Shown here: positions 8,787 through 17,361 of the stretch, piece after piece
Numbering within the stretch: position 1 is the first letter of the stretch
Layout: the number at the start of each line of letters is the position of its first letter
NCBI GenBank assembly: GCA_020637555.1
Contig: JACKKF010000005.1
Coordinates: 1 to 64,000 of the forward strand
Source of the DNA: Rhodobacter sp.
GTDB lineage: Bacteria > Pseudomonadota > Alphaproteobacteria > Rhodobacterales > Rhodobacteraceae
Direction: 5' to 3'
DNA length: 64,000 nucleotides
Made by a program: the position numbers and the translations under genes
The notes under the pieces: generated by a model
What the model saw: the letters and a program-made list of their open reading frames with translations, nothing else
Told to the model about the DNA's origin: nothing
Database searches by the model: none

Positions 8787-9257
8787 ATGATCCGCCGAAT
8801 CGCATCGCTGCTGTTCATCGCCACGCTGGCCGCGTGCCAGGCGAACCCGCCCGAACCCGAGGTGCGCCGCGACGAAGCGGCGCCCGCGCGCCTGTCCGCG
8901 GTCGAAGGCGCCGCGTGCTGGGCGACCGACCGCGTGCCGGCGCGCACCCGGACCGATCTGGTGCCGGTCGGCACCTCGGGCGAGCGTCAGCCGCGGTCAC
9001 GCATCGTGCAGCCGGCCGAGGACCGCCTGTTCGCCGTGCCGTGCCCCGATCAACTGGATACCGATACCATCGCCTCGTTGCAGCGGGCGCTGATCGCCCG
9101 GGGCCTGCACACAGGGGCGGTGACGGGCGTGATGGATGCGCAGACCGCGGACGCGGTGCGTCGCTATCAGGCACCCCGCGGGTTGGACAGCGGTATCCTG
9201 TCGCTGGAGGCGGCGCAGCAGCTGGGCCTGGTGGCGGTGCCGCGCGACAGAATGTAG
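8787..9257 (+). CDS. peptidoglycan-binding domain lipoprotein
   Basis: 156 residues. The signal MIRRIASLLFIATLAACQ contains a clear lipobox (LAAC), with lipidated Cys at 17, so it is predicted to be anchored in the outer or inner membrane. Residues about 95-150 (TIASLQRALIARGLHTGAVTG, ending near AAQQLGLV) form one PG_binding_1-type three-helix domain with the characteristic Q-x-x-L-x-x-x-G-x-x-x-G-x-x-x-G pattern. It is transcribed divergently from the ferredoxin gene. Its role is probably structural attachment to murein; no catalytic domain is present. Confidence 0.8.
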   Translation: MIRRIASLLFIATLAACQANPPEPEVRRDEAAPARLSAVEGAACWATDRVPARTRTDLVPVGTSGERQPRSRIVQPAEDRLFAVPCPDQLDTDTIASLQRALIARGLHTGAVTGVMDAQTADAVRRYQAPRGLDSGILSLEAAQQLGLVAVPRDRM

Positions 9258-9314
9258 CGGCGGGGTTTCGCCCTCGGCCGGCTGCATTCCATGCTGCAGC
9301 CCTCGGGCGACCAG

Positions 9315-9336
9315 GCGCGGCGCTGACGCGCCGCGC
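9315..9336. terminator. candidate terminator hairpin between convergent genes
   Basis: A perfect 9-bp inverted repeat (GCGCGGCGC, 9315-9323, and its complement, 9328-9336) with a TGAC loop. It lies between the convergent peptidoglycan-binding lipoprotein gene and the monooxygenase gene. No U tract follows on either strand, so intrinsic termination is unproven. Confidence 0.4.
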
Positions 9337-9413
9337 ACGTCCGCCGGCAATACGCTCCGGGCCTTGGAACGCGGCGTTCCTTGCGTATTTTGAACAAGGT
9401 GAAAGGGCGGGCC

Positions 9414-10607
9414 CTATCGCATCCCGATTCCCAGCTGCATCAGGCCGCGCCGCACCGGGGCCAGGGAATACAGGGCATGCAGGGCACCGGCGCGCAGGTC
9501 GCGCAGCGCGCGCGTCTCGATCATCGAGGCCCGGTTCAGCATGTCCACACCGGCGAGGCGCAGCCGGGCCTCGGTCCAGCGGTGGCGGTGATAGGTGTCC
9601 AACGGACCGGCGTTCCCCAGCGTGGCAGGATCGGCGAGGTCCATCAACGCGGTCAGATCGCCCAGGCTCATGTTCAGGCCCTGGGCGCCGATGGGCGGGA
9701 CGACATGGGCGGCCTCGGCCATGAGGGCGGTGCGCTGGCCGCTGAACCGGTCGGCGATCTGGGTGATGATCGGCCAGACGGTGAGCGGGCTCGCTTGTTC
9801 CAGCCAGCCGAACAAGCCGCAGGAGCGGGTGTTCATCTCGGCTTCGAAGGCGGCGCGGGGCAGGGCGCGCAGGCGCTCGATCTCGGGGCCGGTTTCCATC
9901 CAGACCACGGCCGAGCACGGTTTGCCCTGGTGGTCAGGGAGCGGCACCAGCGTGAAGGGGCCGCCCGATCTGTGGATCTCGGTCGAGACGTTTTCGTGGG
10001 GCTCGGGGTGGGTGACCGCAAAGGCAAGCGCCTTCTGTCCGTAGCGGGTCGTGGTGACGTCGATGCCCAGCGCGCGGCGGACGGGGGAATGGCGGCCGTC
10101 GGCGGCGAGAACCAGCCGGGCCGCGACGCGCGCGCCGTCGGAAAGGGTGACGAGGGCCTCGGTCTCGCGGGTGAACAGCCCGCGGAACGCCACGCCGGGG
10201 CGGAAATCCACGGTCGGCAGCTCATCCAGACGGGCCACGAATTCGCGCCGCAACAGCCAGTTGGGCAGGTTCCAGCCGAACGGTTGGGCCGACACGTCGG
10301 CGGCGTCGAAATCATGGGTGATGCGCGCGACGGGGTCGGCGCCGCCGGCGTCGACGATGCGCATCACCTGCAACGGCATGGCATGCGGTTCCAGCCGCTG
10401 CCACAGGCCCGCCGCGGTCAGCACCGGAATCGAGGGTTGCAGAAAGGCCGTGGTGCGCAGATCGGCACCGGGGGCGTCACCGGTGGTGATCGGCGGGGCG
10501 GGATCGACGCAGATCACCGAATACCCCGCCGCGCCGAACGCGGCTGCCGCCGCAAGTCCCGCGACGCCGCCGCCCGAGACCAGCACATCGACCCTTTGCC
10601 GCATCAT
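9414..10607 (-). CDS. UbiH/UbiF/COQ6-family FAD-dependent monooxygenase
   Basis: 397 residues. The Rossmann GxGxxG-type motif VSGGGVAGLAAAAAFG (residues about 10-25), a D-x-R-T-T-A motif (ADLRTTAF) and the second FAD motif AEAAHVVPPIGAQGLNMSLGD are all diagnostic of ubiquinone-ring hydroxylases. Such enzymes insert hydroxyls into the benzoquinone ring during ubiquinone synthesis. Which ring position this one attacks (UbiH, UbiF, UbiI or the alphaproteobacterial UbiL) cannot be told from motifs. The FAD motif reads E-A-A-H rather than the usual G-D-A-A-H, a small departure worth noting. It stands alone, 57 nt from a small membrane protein gene upstream. Confidence 0.85.
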   Translation of the reverse strand: MMRQRVDVLVSGGGVAGLAAAAAFGAAGYSVICVDPAPPITTGDAPGADLRTTAFLQPSIPVLTAAGLWQRLEPHAMPLQVMRIVDAGGADPVARITHDFDAADVSAQPFGWNLPNWLLRREFVARLDELPTVDFRPGVAFRGLFTRETEALVTLSDGARVAARLVLAADGRHSPVRRALGIDVTTTRYGQKALAFAVTHPEPHENVSTEIHRSGGPFTLVPLPDHQGKPCSAVVWMETGPEIERLRALPRAAFEAEMNTRSCGLFGWLEQASPLTVWPIITQIADRFSGQRTALMAEAAHVVPPIGAQGLNMSLGDLTALMDLADPATLGNAGPLDTYHRHRWTEARLRLAGVDMLNRASMIETRALRDLRAGALHALYSLAPVRRGLMQLGIGMR

Positions 10608-10663
10608 TGCCTCCGTCGCTTTGCGCCCGTTCTAGCGCATCGCGGCGGCGGGGGCGAGGCGCG

Positions 10664-10891
10664 TCAGCCGCGACTGATCGCCACCAGCACAAGGATCATC
10701 AGTGGCGAGGCGACCACCGCCGGCAGGTAAAGCGCGGGCAGGCCCCAGGTGAAGATGGCGATCCCCCACAGGGAAACCAGCGCCAGGATCAGGTAGAGCG
10801 GGAAATCCGCGTCGCCCTCGGCCCATTCGCGGGCGATCGCGCCAAAGATCGGCAGGCGATAGACGGCGGGGGTGATTTCGGCACTGGACAT
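10664..10891 (-). CDS. small two-helix membrane protein, hypothetical
   Basis: 75 residues starting MSSAEITPAVYRLPIFG at ATG 10891, with about 25 hydrophilic residues and then two adjoining hydrophobic helices (LYLILALVSLWGIAIF and LPALYLPAVVASPLMILVLVA). The sequence ends SRG. The shape matches short conserved alphaproteobacterial proteins of unknown function found beside metabolic genes. The open frame continues upstream to 11068, but that part is Pro/Arg-rich and looks non-coding. It lies upstream of the monooxygenase gene on the same strand. Confidence 0.6.
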   Translation of the reverse strand: MSSAEITPAVYRLPIFGAIAREWAEGDADFPLYLILALVSLWGIAIFTWGLPALYLPAVVASPLMILVLVAISRG

Positions 10892-11090
10892 TGGTGACTC
10901 CGGGTTAAAGATTTTCACGGGATATGGCTTTGGGCTGCCCGGTTGCCCATCGGGCGCGATGCCGCAGTGTGGCAAGCGGTCGCGGCCGGGGGGCCGCATC
11001 GAAGCGGGGCAATGCAGGGACGCGGGCTTGCGGGGCCGGCGTCCGCCACGGCGCGCAGGGCCCGGCACGCCAGCCTCGGGGCCGACGCGG

Positions 11091-11738
11091 TCAGCCCGTC
11101 AACCGGACCAGAAAACCCGCGAGGTCGTCGGTGTGGTGGTGCACATGGGCGTGCGTTTCGACCTGGGGCGTGACCAGAACCGTGCGCATCCCCAAGGCAT
11201 GGGGAATGCGCAGGTTGCGTTGATCGTCCTCGAACATCGCGGCGCGGTCAGGGGCCAGCCCATCCTTGGCGAATACGCGGGCAAAGGCCTCGGCCTGCGG
11301 TTTCGGATGGTAATCGGCATCCTCGACGCCATAGACCGCGTCGAACAGCCCCTCGAGCCCGCGCGCCGCGATGACCCGGCGGGCGTAGGGCGCCGAGCCG
11401 TTGGTATAGACGATACGCCGCCCCTTGAGCCGGCCGAGCGCGACCTTGAGCGCGGGATCAGGTTCCAGAACGGAAAAGTCGATGTCGTGGACCTCGACCA
11501 GGTAGGGAACCGGGTCAACGCCGTGATGGGCCATCAGCCCGGCCAGGGTGGTGCCGTACTCGCGCCAGTAGCGATGGCGCAGGCGGTCCGATTCGGTGCG
11601 GTCGGCCCCGGTGGTGCGCATGACGAAATCGGTCATCTTGCGGTCGATCTGGTCGAACAGGCGCACGCTCGGGTGATAGAGCGTGTTGTCCAGGTCGAAG
11701 ACCCAGGTATCGACATGCTGGAAGCGGTCAGCGGGCAT
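11091..11738 (-). CDS. HAD-superfamily pyrimidine 5'-nucleotidase-like hydrolase
   Basis: 215 residues with the four HAD motifs: nucleophile DLDNTLY (about 15-21), Thr/Ser motif YTNGS, the Lys motif in YHPKPQ, and acidic motif FEDDQRNL. This arrangement, with a helical cap between motifs I and II, is that of the pyrimidine 5'-nucleotidase (SDT1/YjjG-like) family. Family members dephosphorylate UMP/CMP or related nucleotides, including damaged ones. The C terminus is His-rich (ETHAHVHHHTDD). It is transcribed divergently from the GntR regulator 107 nt away. Confidence 0.85.
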   Translation of the reverse strand: MPADRFQHVDTWVFDLDNTLYHPSVRLFDQIDRKMTDFVMRTTGADRTESDRLRHRYWREYGTTLAGLMAHHGVDPVPYLVEVHDIDFSVLEPDPALKVALGRLKGRRIVYTNGSAPYARRVIAARGLEGLFDAVYGVEDADYHPKPQAEAFARVFAKDGLAPDRAAMFEDDQRNLRIPHALGMRTVLVTPQVETHAHVHHHTDDLAGFLVRLTG

Positions 11739-11845
11739 GAGGCAGGGCTAACGCGCCAGGGCATGAAGCGCAAGGTCGCAGGCTGCGAATCAGGGCTTTT
11801 CACAGCCGCTGCCCGCCACTAGTCTTCGCGCCCTTGGAGGACCGC

Positions 11846-12502
11846 ATGACCGACATTCGCCCGCCCCTGCTCGATGCCTACACGTTGATCCTGGCCGCGA
11901 TCGACGATGGCACCTATCGCCCCGGCGACAGGCTGGTCGAATCCGAGCTAGCCGAACGGTTCGGCGTGTCCCGAACGCCCATCCGCGAGGCGCTGCAACG
12001 GCTGGAAACCCAGTCGCTTCTCACCCGCGACGGGCGCTCGTTGATCGTCGCGTCGCTGGATCACAACCAACTGGCGGAACTCTACGTCGTGCGCGCGCAG
12101 CTCGAAGGGCTTGCCGCGCGGCTGGCGGCCAAGCATGCCTCGGTCGAAGAGGTGCGGGTGCTGCGCGACATGGTGACCGAGGATCGCAAGCTGGTGAACG
12201 ACCCCAAGGCGCTGAGCCGGGCCAACAAGCGGTTCCACAAACAGATCCACCTGGCCTCGCACAACCGCTTCCTGATCCAGCAGCTCGACCTGGTGCACCG
12301 GTCGATGGCCTTGCTCGCGACAACCTCGCTCGAGGCCGAGGGACGTGGGCAGGCGGCGCTGGACGAACATGATCAGATGGTCGAAGCCATTGCGCGGGGC
12401 GATGGCGACGGGGCCGACAAGGCGCTGCGCGACCACATCAGCCGCGCCTTCGAGACCCGGCTCAAGCTGGAGTCCGGTGACCGGCGCCGCCAGAGCCGCT
12501 AG
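11846..12502 (+). CDS. GntR-family transcriptional regulator (FCD subfamily)
   Basis: 218 residues: an N-terminal winged helix (residues about 8-70, with LAERFGVSRTPIREALQRLE as the recognition region) and a C-terminal helical FCD ligand-binding domain with the metal-binding D/H pattern (RANKRFHKQIHLASHN, then the late DHISRAF). FCD regulators sense small carboxylates or sugar acids. I chose ATG 11846 because GGAGG sits 6 nt before it (TTGGAGGACCGCATG). No obvious catabolic target adjoins it. Its stop abuts the stop of the convergent glycosyltransferase with no gap. Confidence 0.9.
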   Translation: MTDIRPPLLDAYTLILAAIDDGTYRPGDRLVESELAERFGVSRTPIREALQRLETQSLLTRDGRSLIVASLDHNQLAELYVVRAQLEGLAARLAAKHASVEEVRVLRDMVTEDRKLVNDPKALSRANKRFHKQIHLASHNRFLIQQLDLVHRSMALLATTSLEAEGRGQAALDEHDQMVEAIARGDGDGADKALRDHISRAFETRLKLESGDRRRQSR

Positions 12503-14437
12503 TCAACCCGCGCCGGTGTCGTGAAGGCCGTGGGTGGTCTTGTCCCAGTAGAAGGGGCTTGAGATCATCTCCCAGCAGCCCTTCCATGCGGCGATGGCGG
12601 CCAGCGGAAAATACAGATGCAGGCTGAGGGTCCAGGGCCTGAGAAAGCGGTGCCGGGGGTTTTTCAGCGCGGCAATGTTGATCGCCAGCCCGGCGACCTC
12701 GGACATCAGGAACATCGCCGCCACGCCGATCAGCGCGCCATGGGGCAGCGCGGAGGCCAGCGGGTGGCCCAGCCCGAACAGCATCAACCAGAAGCTCCAC
12801 AGGATCGGGGCCAGCAGGAATTGCACCAGCGTGCCCAGGAACAGCACCTGCACCCCCCAGAACCGCCACGCCCCCAGTTGCCGCCACAGCAGCCCCGGAT
12901 CGCGCATGTGCACCGCATAGGTCATCGCGTAGCCCTTGAGCCAGCGAGAGCGTTGCTTGACCCAGGGCCAGACGCGGCAGTTCGCTTCCTCCAGTGTCAC
13001 GCTGTCCAGCAGTTCGGTGCGATACCCGTGCCGCGCCAGCCGGATGCCCAGATCGGCGTCCTCGGTGACGTTGTGCGCGTCCCAGCCGCCCAGCCGATCG
13101 AGTGTCTCGCGGCGGAAGAACAGGGTGGTGCCGCCCAGCGGCACAACCAGGCCCAACCGGGCGAGCCCGGGCAGGATCATCCGGAACCAGGCCGCGTATT
13201 CGATGGTGAAACACCGGCTCAGCCAGTTGGTGCGGGGGTTGTAGTAATCCAGCACGCCCTGCACGCAGGCCAGGTCGGGCCCCGAGCGGGCAAAGAGATC
13301 GACAACGCGATGCAACTGGTCCGGTGCTGGCGCGTCCTCGGCGTCATAGACGCCGATCACCTCGCCGCGCGCGAAATTGAGGGCGTAGTTCAGCGCGCGC
13401 GGCTTGGTGCGCAGGGCGCTGTCGGGCACGGGAATGACGCGCATCCAGTGCGGCAATCGGCTGGCGGCCAGCGCGTCGCGGGTCAGGTGGTCGTCCTCCT
13501 CGCAGACCAGCATCACGTCCAGCAGTTCGCGCGGATAGGTCAGGGCGCCCAGACGCTTGACCAGCCGGGGCGCGATGTCGGGTTCACGATAGAGCGGCAC
13601 CATGATCGACACGCCCGGTTTGCGCAGCGCGGTCACGGTGGTGTCGGGCACGCGGCGGGGGCGGCTGTTGGCGATTGCGGCGGCGATCTTCAGCAGGTTG
13701 CCGGCCACCAGGAAGACCAGAACCAGGCCGAACAGGCCCAGAAAGGCCGCCAGGGGCGCGGCCACGGTGGCGGCCAGCATGGCGATGGCGGCGGCGGCGG
13801 CGTAGCGGCTGAACCGCTGCCCGTTCCACAGGCGGCAGCTTTCCTCGGCCGCGACGCAGGTTTCCGCCATCAGCCTGAGCGCGCTGCGGCGCGAGCCGAG
13901 AAGGGCGGCGTGCAGGTCGGTTTCGGGGATCACGGCCATGGCGACGGGGCCCAGCGCCGCCTCCAGCTCGGCGCGGTGGGTGTCGAACTGATCGGGGCGG
14001 GCGCAGGCGACCAGCGTGCAGGCCCCGGCGCGCGCCCAGGGCAGGCAGCCGATTTGCAGGCAACGGCGCGGGCCGATGCGGTCGATCAGGCGCGGATCGG
14101 GGCGGGACCGGGCGGGATCGATCACGCTGGTGCCGAACTGATCCGCCAGCGCGGCCATCACCGCGCGGTCGGACGCCAGACCGTGCGCCCGCAGGATATC
14201 CCCGAGCGGGGCCTTGCGCCGGGTCTGAAGTTCGAGCGCGCGTAGCAGGTCGTCCGCGCGGATGGCGCCGTTGCGCAGCAGGATCGCGCCGAGTTGCGGG
14301 CGCTTCGACCCGCCGGCAGACCCGCGCGCAGACACGGTGGCAGACCCGCCGGCAGGCACGGTGCGCAGGGGCGGCGAGCCTGCCGCCGTGTTGTCCGGTT
14401 CGCACCAGCGACGTCCAGCCTGACCCATTGCCGCCAC
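12503..14437 (-). CDS. membrane glycosyltransferase family 2 with N-terminal MshEN-like domain
   Basis: 644 residues. Residues about 45-150 show two LGxxLxxxGxxxxxxLxxAL-type helical units (LGAILLRNG..LLRALELQ, LGDILRAHG..), the pattern of the MshEN/T2SSE_N domain that can bind c-di-GMP. Two membrane helices follow at about 212-250. The GT-A core follows: VSIMVPLYRE, metal-binding DAEDAP, TEDADLGIRL, and QRSRWLKGY, which is the QxxRW motif of processive beta-glycosyltransferases. About four C-terminal helices finish the protein. It probably makes or exports an extracellular polysaccharide. The linker at about 24-43 is a tetrapeptide repeat encoded by a 12-bp minisatellite. No other exopolysaccharide gene is nearby. 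Confidence 0.85.
   Translation of the reverse strand: MAAMGQAGRRWCEPDNTAAGSPPLRTVPAGGSATVSARGSAGGSKRPQLGAILLRNGAIRADDLLRALELQTRRKAPLGDILRAHGLASDRAVMAALADQFGTSVIDPARSRPDPRLIDRIGPRRCLQIGCLPWARAGACTLVACARPDQFDTHRAELEAALGPVAMAVIPETDLHAALLGSRRSALRLMAETCVAAEESCRLWNGQRFSRYAAAAAIAMLAATVAAPLAAFLGLFGLVLVFLVAGNLLKIAAAIANSRPRRVPDTTVTALRKPGVSIMVPLYREPDIAPRLVKRLGALTYPRELLDVMLVCEEDDHLTRDALAASRLPHWMRVIPVPDSALRTKPRALNYALNFARGEVIGVYDAEDAPAPDQLHRVVDLFARSGPDLACVQGVLDYYNPRTNWLSRCFTIEYAAWFRMILPGLARLGLVVPLGGTTLFFRRETLDRLGGWDAHNVTEDADLGIRLARHGYRTELLDSVTLEEANCRVWPWVKQRSRWLKGYAMTYAVHMRDPGLLWRQLGAWRFWGVQVLFLGTLVQFLLAPILWSFWLMLFGLGHPLASALPHGALIGVAAMFLMSEVAGLAINIAALKNPRHRFLRPWTLSLHLYFPLAAIAAWKGCWEMISSPFYWDKTTHGLHDTGAG
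14307..14366. repeat. degenerate 12-bp tandem repeat (5 units) inside glycosyltransferase gene
   Basis: Five consecutive 12-bp units, the first and fourth identical (GACCCGCCGGCA at 14307 and 14343). Because 12 is a multiple of 3, the array stays in frame and encodes a small Gly/Ser/Ala/Thr/Val linker with repeats such as TVPA, GGSA and TVSA in the N-terminal region of the glycosyltransferase. Confidence 0.75.
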
Positions 14438-14501
14438 CCCTGTTTGCCGCAGGATGGCGCACCGATCGTTAAAAAGGGGTTAACGCGCCCCCGGGGCGGG
14501 A

Positions 14502-15668
14502 TCAGGCCGCGGCCTTGCGCGCGTCCATCGCGGCCGCAAAGCGTTCGAACAGGTAATAGCTGTCCTGCGGGCCCGGGCTGGCCTCGGGGTGATACTGCAC
14601 CGAGAAGACGGGCTTGTCGGCCAGGCGGATGCCGCAGTTCGACCCGTCGAACAGCGACACATGGGTCTCCAGCACGCCTGCGGGCAGGGTCTGGCTGTCG
14701 ACCGTGAAGCCGTGGTTCATCGAGGTGATCTCGACCTTGCCGGTTTCGCGGTCCTTGACCGGGTGGTTCGCCCCGTGATGACCGTGGTTCATCTTGACCG
14801 TGCGGGCGCCCAGCGCCAGCGCCAGCATCTGATGCCCCAGGCAGATGCCGAAGACCTGCAGGTCCGCGTCCAGCACGCCCTTGATCATCGGCACCGCGTA
14901 TTCGCCGGTCGCGGCCGGGTCGCCAGGGCCGTTCGACAGGAACACGCCATCGGGGTTCAGCGCCAGGACGTCCTCGGCCGTGGCCGACGCCGGCAGCACC
15001 GTCACGTCACAGCCCGACGAGGCCAGGCAGCGCAGGATATTCTTCTTGGCACCATAGTCGATGGCGACCACCTTGTGGCGCGGCGCGGTCTGCGGCTTGT
15101 AGCCCTCGGGCCAGGCCCAGCGCATCTCGTTCCAGCGGTAGCTTTGCGCGCAGGTCACGTCCTTTGCCAGATCGAGGCCCACCAGCCCTTTCCAGCCGCG
15201 GGCCTTGGCCAGCAGGCGTTCCAGATCGAAATTCCCCTCGGGGTCATGGGCCATGGCGACATGCGGCGCGCCCTGCTGGCGGATCGCGCGGGTCAGGCGG
15301 CGGGTGTCGATGCCACCGATCCCGATGCGTCCCTGCCGGGCCATCCAGTGCGTCAGGTCATCCGCCGCGCGCCAGTTCGACGGCTCGGTCGGGTCCCATT
15401 TGACCACCATGCCCTCGGCGACGGCCTGCTGGGCCTCGTCGTCGTCGGTGTTCACACCGACGTTGCCGACATGCGGGAAGGTGAAGGTGACGATCTGCCC
15501 GGCATAGGAGGGATCGGTCATGATCTCCTGATAGCCGGTCATCGCGGTGTTGAAGCACAGTTCCGCCACCGTCTCGCCGGTCGCGCCGAAGCCTTGACCG
15601 TAAAAGATCGTTCCGTCGGCGAGAACAAGGCAAGCGGTCGGGCGCGGCTGCGCGGAAGCTGCGGGCAT
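14502..15668 (-). CDS. carA: carbamoyl-phosphate synthase small subunit
   Basis: 388 residues, the usual length. The N-terminal CPSase small-chain domain begins LVLADGTIFYGQGFG. The class I glutamine amidotransferase domain carries the nucleophile Cys276 in GICLGHQ and the His360/Glu362 pair in YHPEASPGP. It hydrolyses glutamine and channels ammonia to the large subunit CarB to make carbamoyl phosphate for pyrimidines and arginine. carB is not in the window. The start has AGGAG 8 nt upstream. pyrB, the next pyrimidine enzyme, is about 27 kb away. Confidence 0.97.
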   Translation of the reverse strand: MPAASAQPRPTACLVLADGTIFYGQGFGATGETVAELCFNTAMTGYQEIMTDPSYAGQIVTFTFPHVGNVGVNTDDDEAQQAVAEGMVVKWDPTEPSNWRAADDLTHWMARQGRIGIGGIDTRRLTRAIRQQGAPHVAMAHDPEGNFDLERLLAKARGWKGLVGLDLAKDVTCAQSYRWNEMRWAWPEGYKPQTAPRHKVVAIDYGAKKNILRCLASSGCDVTVLPASATAEDVLALNPDGVFLSNGPGDPAATGEYAVPMIKGVLDADLQVFGICLGHQMLALALGARTVKMNHGHHGANHPVKDRETGKVEITSMNHGFTVDSQTLPAGVLETHVSLFDGSNCGIRLADKPVFSVQYHPEASPGPQDSYYLFERFAAAMDARKAAA

Positions 15669-15737
15669 CGGACGGCTCCTGTCTGAATTGGGCTGTCTCT
15701 AAGGGGTCACGTTGGGGGAATCAAGGGTGGGCGGGGC

Positions 15738-16178
15738 TCACAGCCTGATGTCGTAGGTTTTCCAGGCCGTCGCGGTGGCGAGCTTGTCATAGAGGGCGCG
15801 GGCGCGGGTGTTGTCCTCGGCCGTGATCCAGCGGATGACGGACCATCCGCGCGCCGCGCCCTCTTCGGCGACGGCCTCGATCAGGGCCCGGGCGGCGCCT
15901 GTTCCGCGGGCTTCGGGCGCGACGAACAGATCGTCCAGAAAGCCGCCCACGGCAGCCGCGAGGGGGCGGGCAAAGGGGCGGAAATGGGTCAGCCCCACCA
16001 ACGCCCCCGAATCGTCCTGGGCGACAAAGGCGTCGACCTCGTGTTCGTGGTCATGGATCCAGCCCCAGACGCGGGCGCGCATCTCGGCGGTCTGTTCGAC
16101 CTGATAGAAGTCGGCGTAACCGGCATAGAGGCGTTCCCATTCGGCACGGTCCGCGTCCTGCGGGCGTCTGATCAGCAT
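15738..16178 (-). CDS. GNAT-family N-acetyltransferase
   Basis: 146 residues, MLIRRPQDADRAEWERLYAGYADFY. The acetyl-CoA binding loop is APEARGTGAARALIEAV (about 87-103), and the late strand VIRWITAEDNTRARALYDKL is the usual GNAT motif B. It resembles the L-amino-acid or diamine acetyltransferase branch, but the substrate cannot be assigned. I chose ATG 16178 because homology to the fold begins there and the upstream extension overlaps the divergent inositol-phosphatase gene. The first codon lies about 150 nt from that gene's start. Confidence 0.82.
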   Translation of the reverse strand: MLIRRPQDADRAEWERLYAGYADFYQVEQTAEMRARVWGWIHDHEHEVDAFVAQDDSGALVGLTHFRPFARPLAAAVGGFLDDLFVAPEARGTGAARALIEAVAEEGAARGWSVIRWITAEDNTRARALYDKLATATAWKTYDIRL

Positions 16179-16331
16179 GGCGGGCTCTCCTGTCCCAGGG
16201 GTCTTGCCCAGATGTAGCAGCCTGGGCGCACCGATTTCCAGCCTCGCGGCCAGGCGCGGCAGGGGACGCGGCCTCTTTCCTTCTGTCCGCCTTTCCCGTA
16301 TGGCGCTTCTGTTCAGAACGGAGCCGCCGGT

Positions 16332-17123
16332 ATGCAGGGAAGCGCCAATCTCAATCTCATGATCAAGGCCGTCCGCAAGGCGGGGCGTTCGCTGGTCAAG
16401 GATTTCCGCGAGGTCGAGAACCTCCAGGTCTCGTCCAAGGGGCCGGGCGATTTCGTGTCCAAGGCCGACCGCGAGGCCGAACGCATCCTCAAGGACGAGC
16501 TGATGGCCGGCCGCCCCAACTATGGCTGGCTGGGCGAGGAAACCGGCGAGACCGAGGGCACCGACCCCACCCGCCGCTGGATCGTCGATCCGCTGGATGG
16601 CACGACCAATTTCCTGCACGGGCTGCCGCATTGGGCGATTTCCGTCGCCCTGGAACACAAGGGCGAAATCGTCGCGGGCGTGGTCTTTGACGCCGCCAAG
16701 GACGAGATGTTCTACGCCGAAAAGGGGCTGGGCGCCTACATGAACGAGACGCGCCTGCGCGTGTCCGGACGGCGCACCATGATCGAGTGCATCTTTGCCA
16801 CGGGCGTGCCGTTCGGTGGCCGCCCGGCGCTGCCGGCGACCTTGCAGGACCTGGCGCGATTGATGCCGGTGTGCGCGGGCGTGCGGCGCTGGGGATCGGC
16901 GGCGCTGGACCTCGCCTATGTGGCGGCGGGGCGCTATGACGGGTATTGGGAACGCGGGCTGAACGCCTGGGACGTGGCGGCCGGTGTGCTGCTGGTCAAG
17001 GAAGCCGGCGGTTTCTTCGGTCCGATCCGCGACGGGCAGGATCCGGTCGAATCGGGCAACCTGATCGCCGCCAACAGCGAGATCTTCGACAGCTTCGGAA
17101 AGATCATCCGCAGCCGCGACTGA
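16332..17123 (+). CDS. inositol monophosphatase family protein (SuhB-like)
   Basis: 263 residues with the full Li+-sensitive phosphatase signature: GEETG (metal site), WIVDPLDGTTNFLHG (metal and phosphate site, about 94-108) and WDVAAGVLLVKEAGG (C-terminal metal site). The family hydrolyses myo-inositol-1-phosphate or related sugar phosphates; SuhB of enterobacteria additionally binds ribosomal antitermination complexes. Length and motifs are normal. It stands alone; the decayed IS element begins about 240 nt downstream, and I see no gene in between. Confidence 0.93.
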   Translation: MQGSANLNLMIKAVRKAGRSLVKDFREVENLQVSSKGPGDFVSKADREAERILKDELMAGRPNYGWLGEETGETEGTDPTRRWIVDPLDGTTNFLHGLPHWAISVALEHKGEIVAGVVFDAAKDEMFYAEKGLGAYMNETRLRVSGRRTMIECIFATGVPFGGRPALPATLQDLARLMPVCAGVRRWGSAALDLAYVAAGRYDGYWERGLNAWDVAAGVLLVKEAGGFFGPIRDGQDPVESGNLIAANSEIFDSFGKIIRSRD

Positions 17124-17361
17124 CGCCCCCTGAACGGCGACCGCGACCGGAGGCTGGCCCGATTCGTCGGCCTGGCCCCCTGCGTGCCCGGGTTTGTCGG
17201 CCCCGGGTTCGGCGCGCGCGCGACGACCTGTCCAGTCCTGCCCGCGCCGTCAGCCATGCCCCGGACATGACAAGGCCGCCCAAAGCGGACGGCAACGGAT
17301 CACTGAATGCGCCGCACGGGACGATTACGTCAGTGCTATCAGCGCGTTGTCGGGTGGGTTG

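Noticed and set aside
10892..11090. N-terminal extension of the small membrane protein at 10664-10891
   Set aside because: The extension is Pro/Arg-rich and unlike coding sequence; the ATG at 10891 begins the sensible protein.
14307..14366. CRISPR-like short repeats
   Set aside because: Units are 12 bp, contiguous and in frame inside a gene; no spacers or cas genes anywhere in the window.
17124..17361. A hidden gene between the inositol-phosphatase-like gene and the IS
   Set aside because: The open frames there are Pro/Arg-rich and lack ribosome sites; the segment appears to be intergenic DNA at the IS edge.
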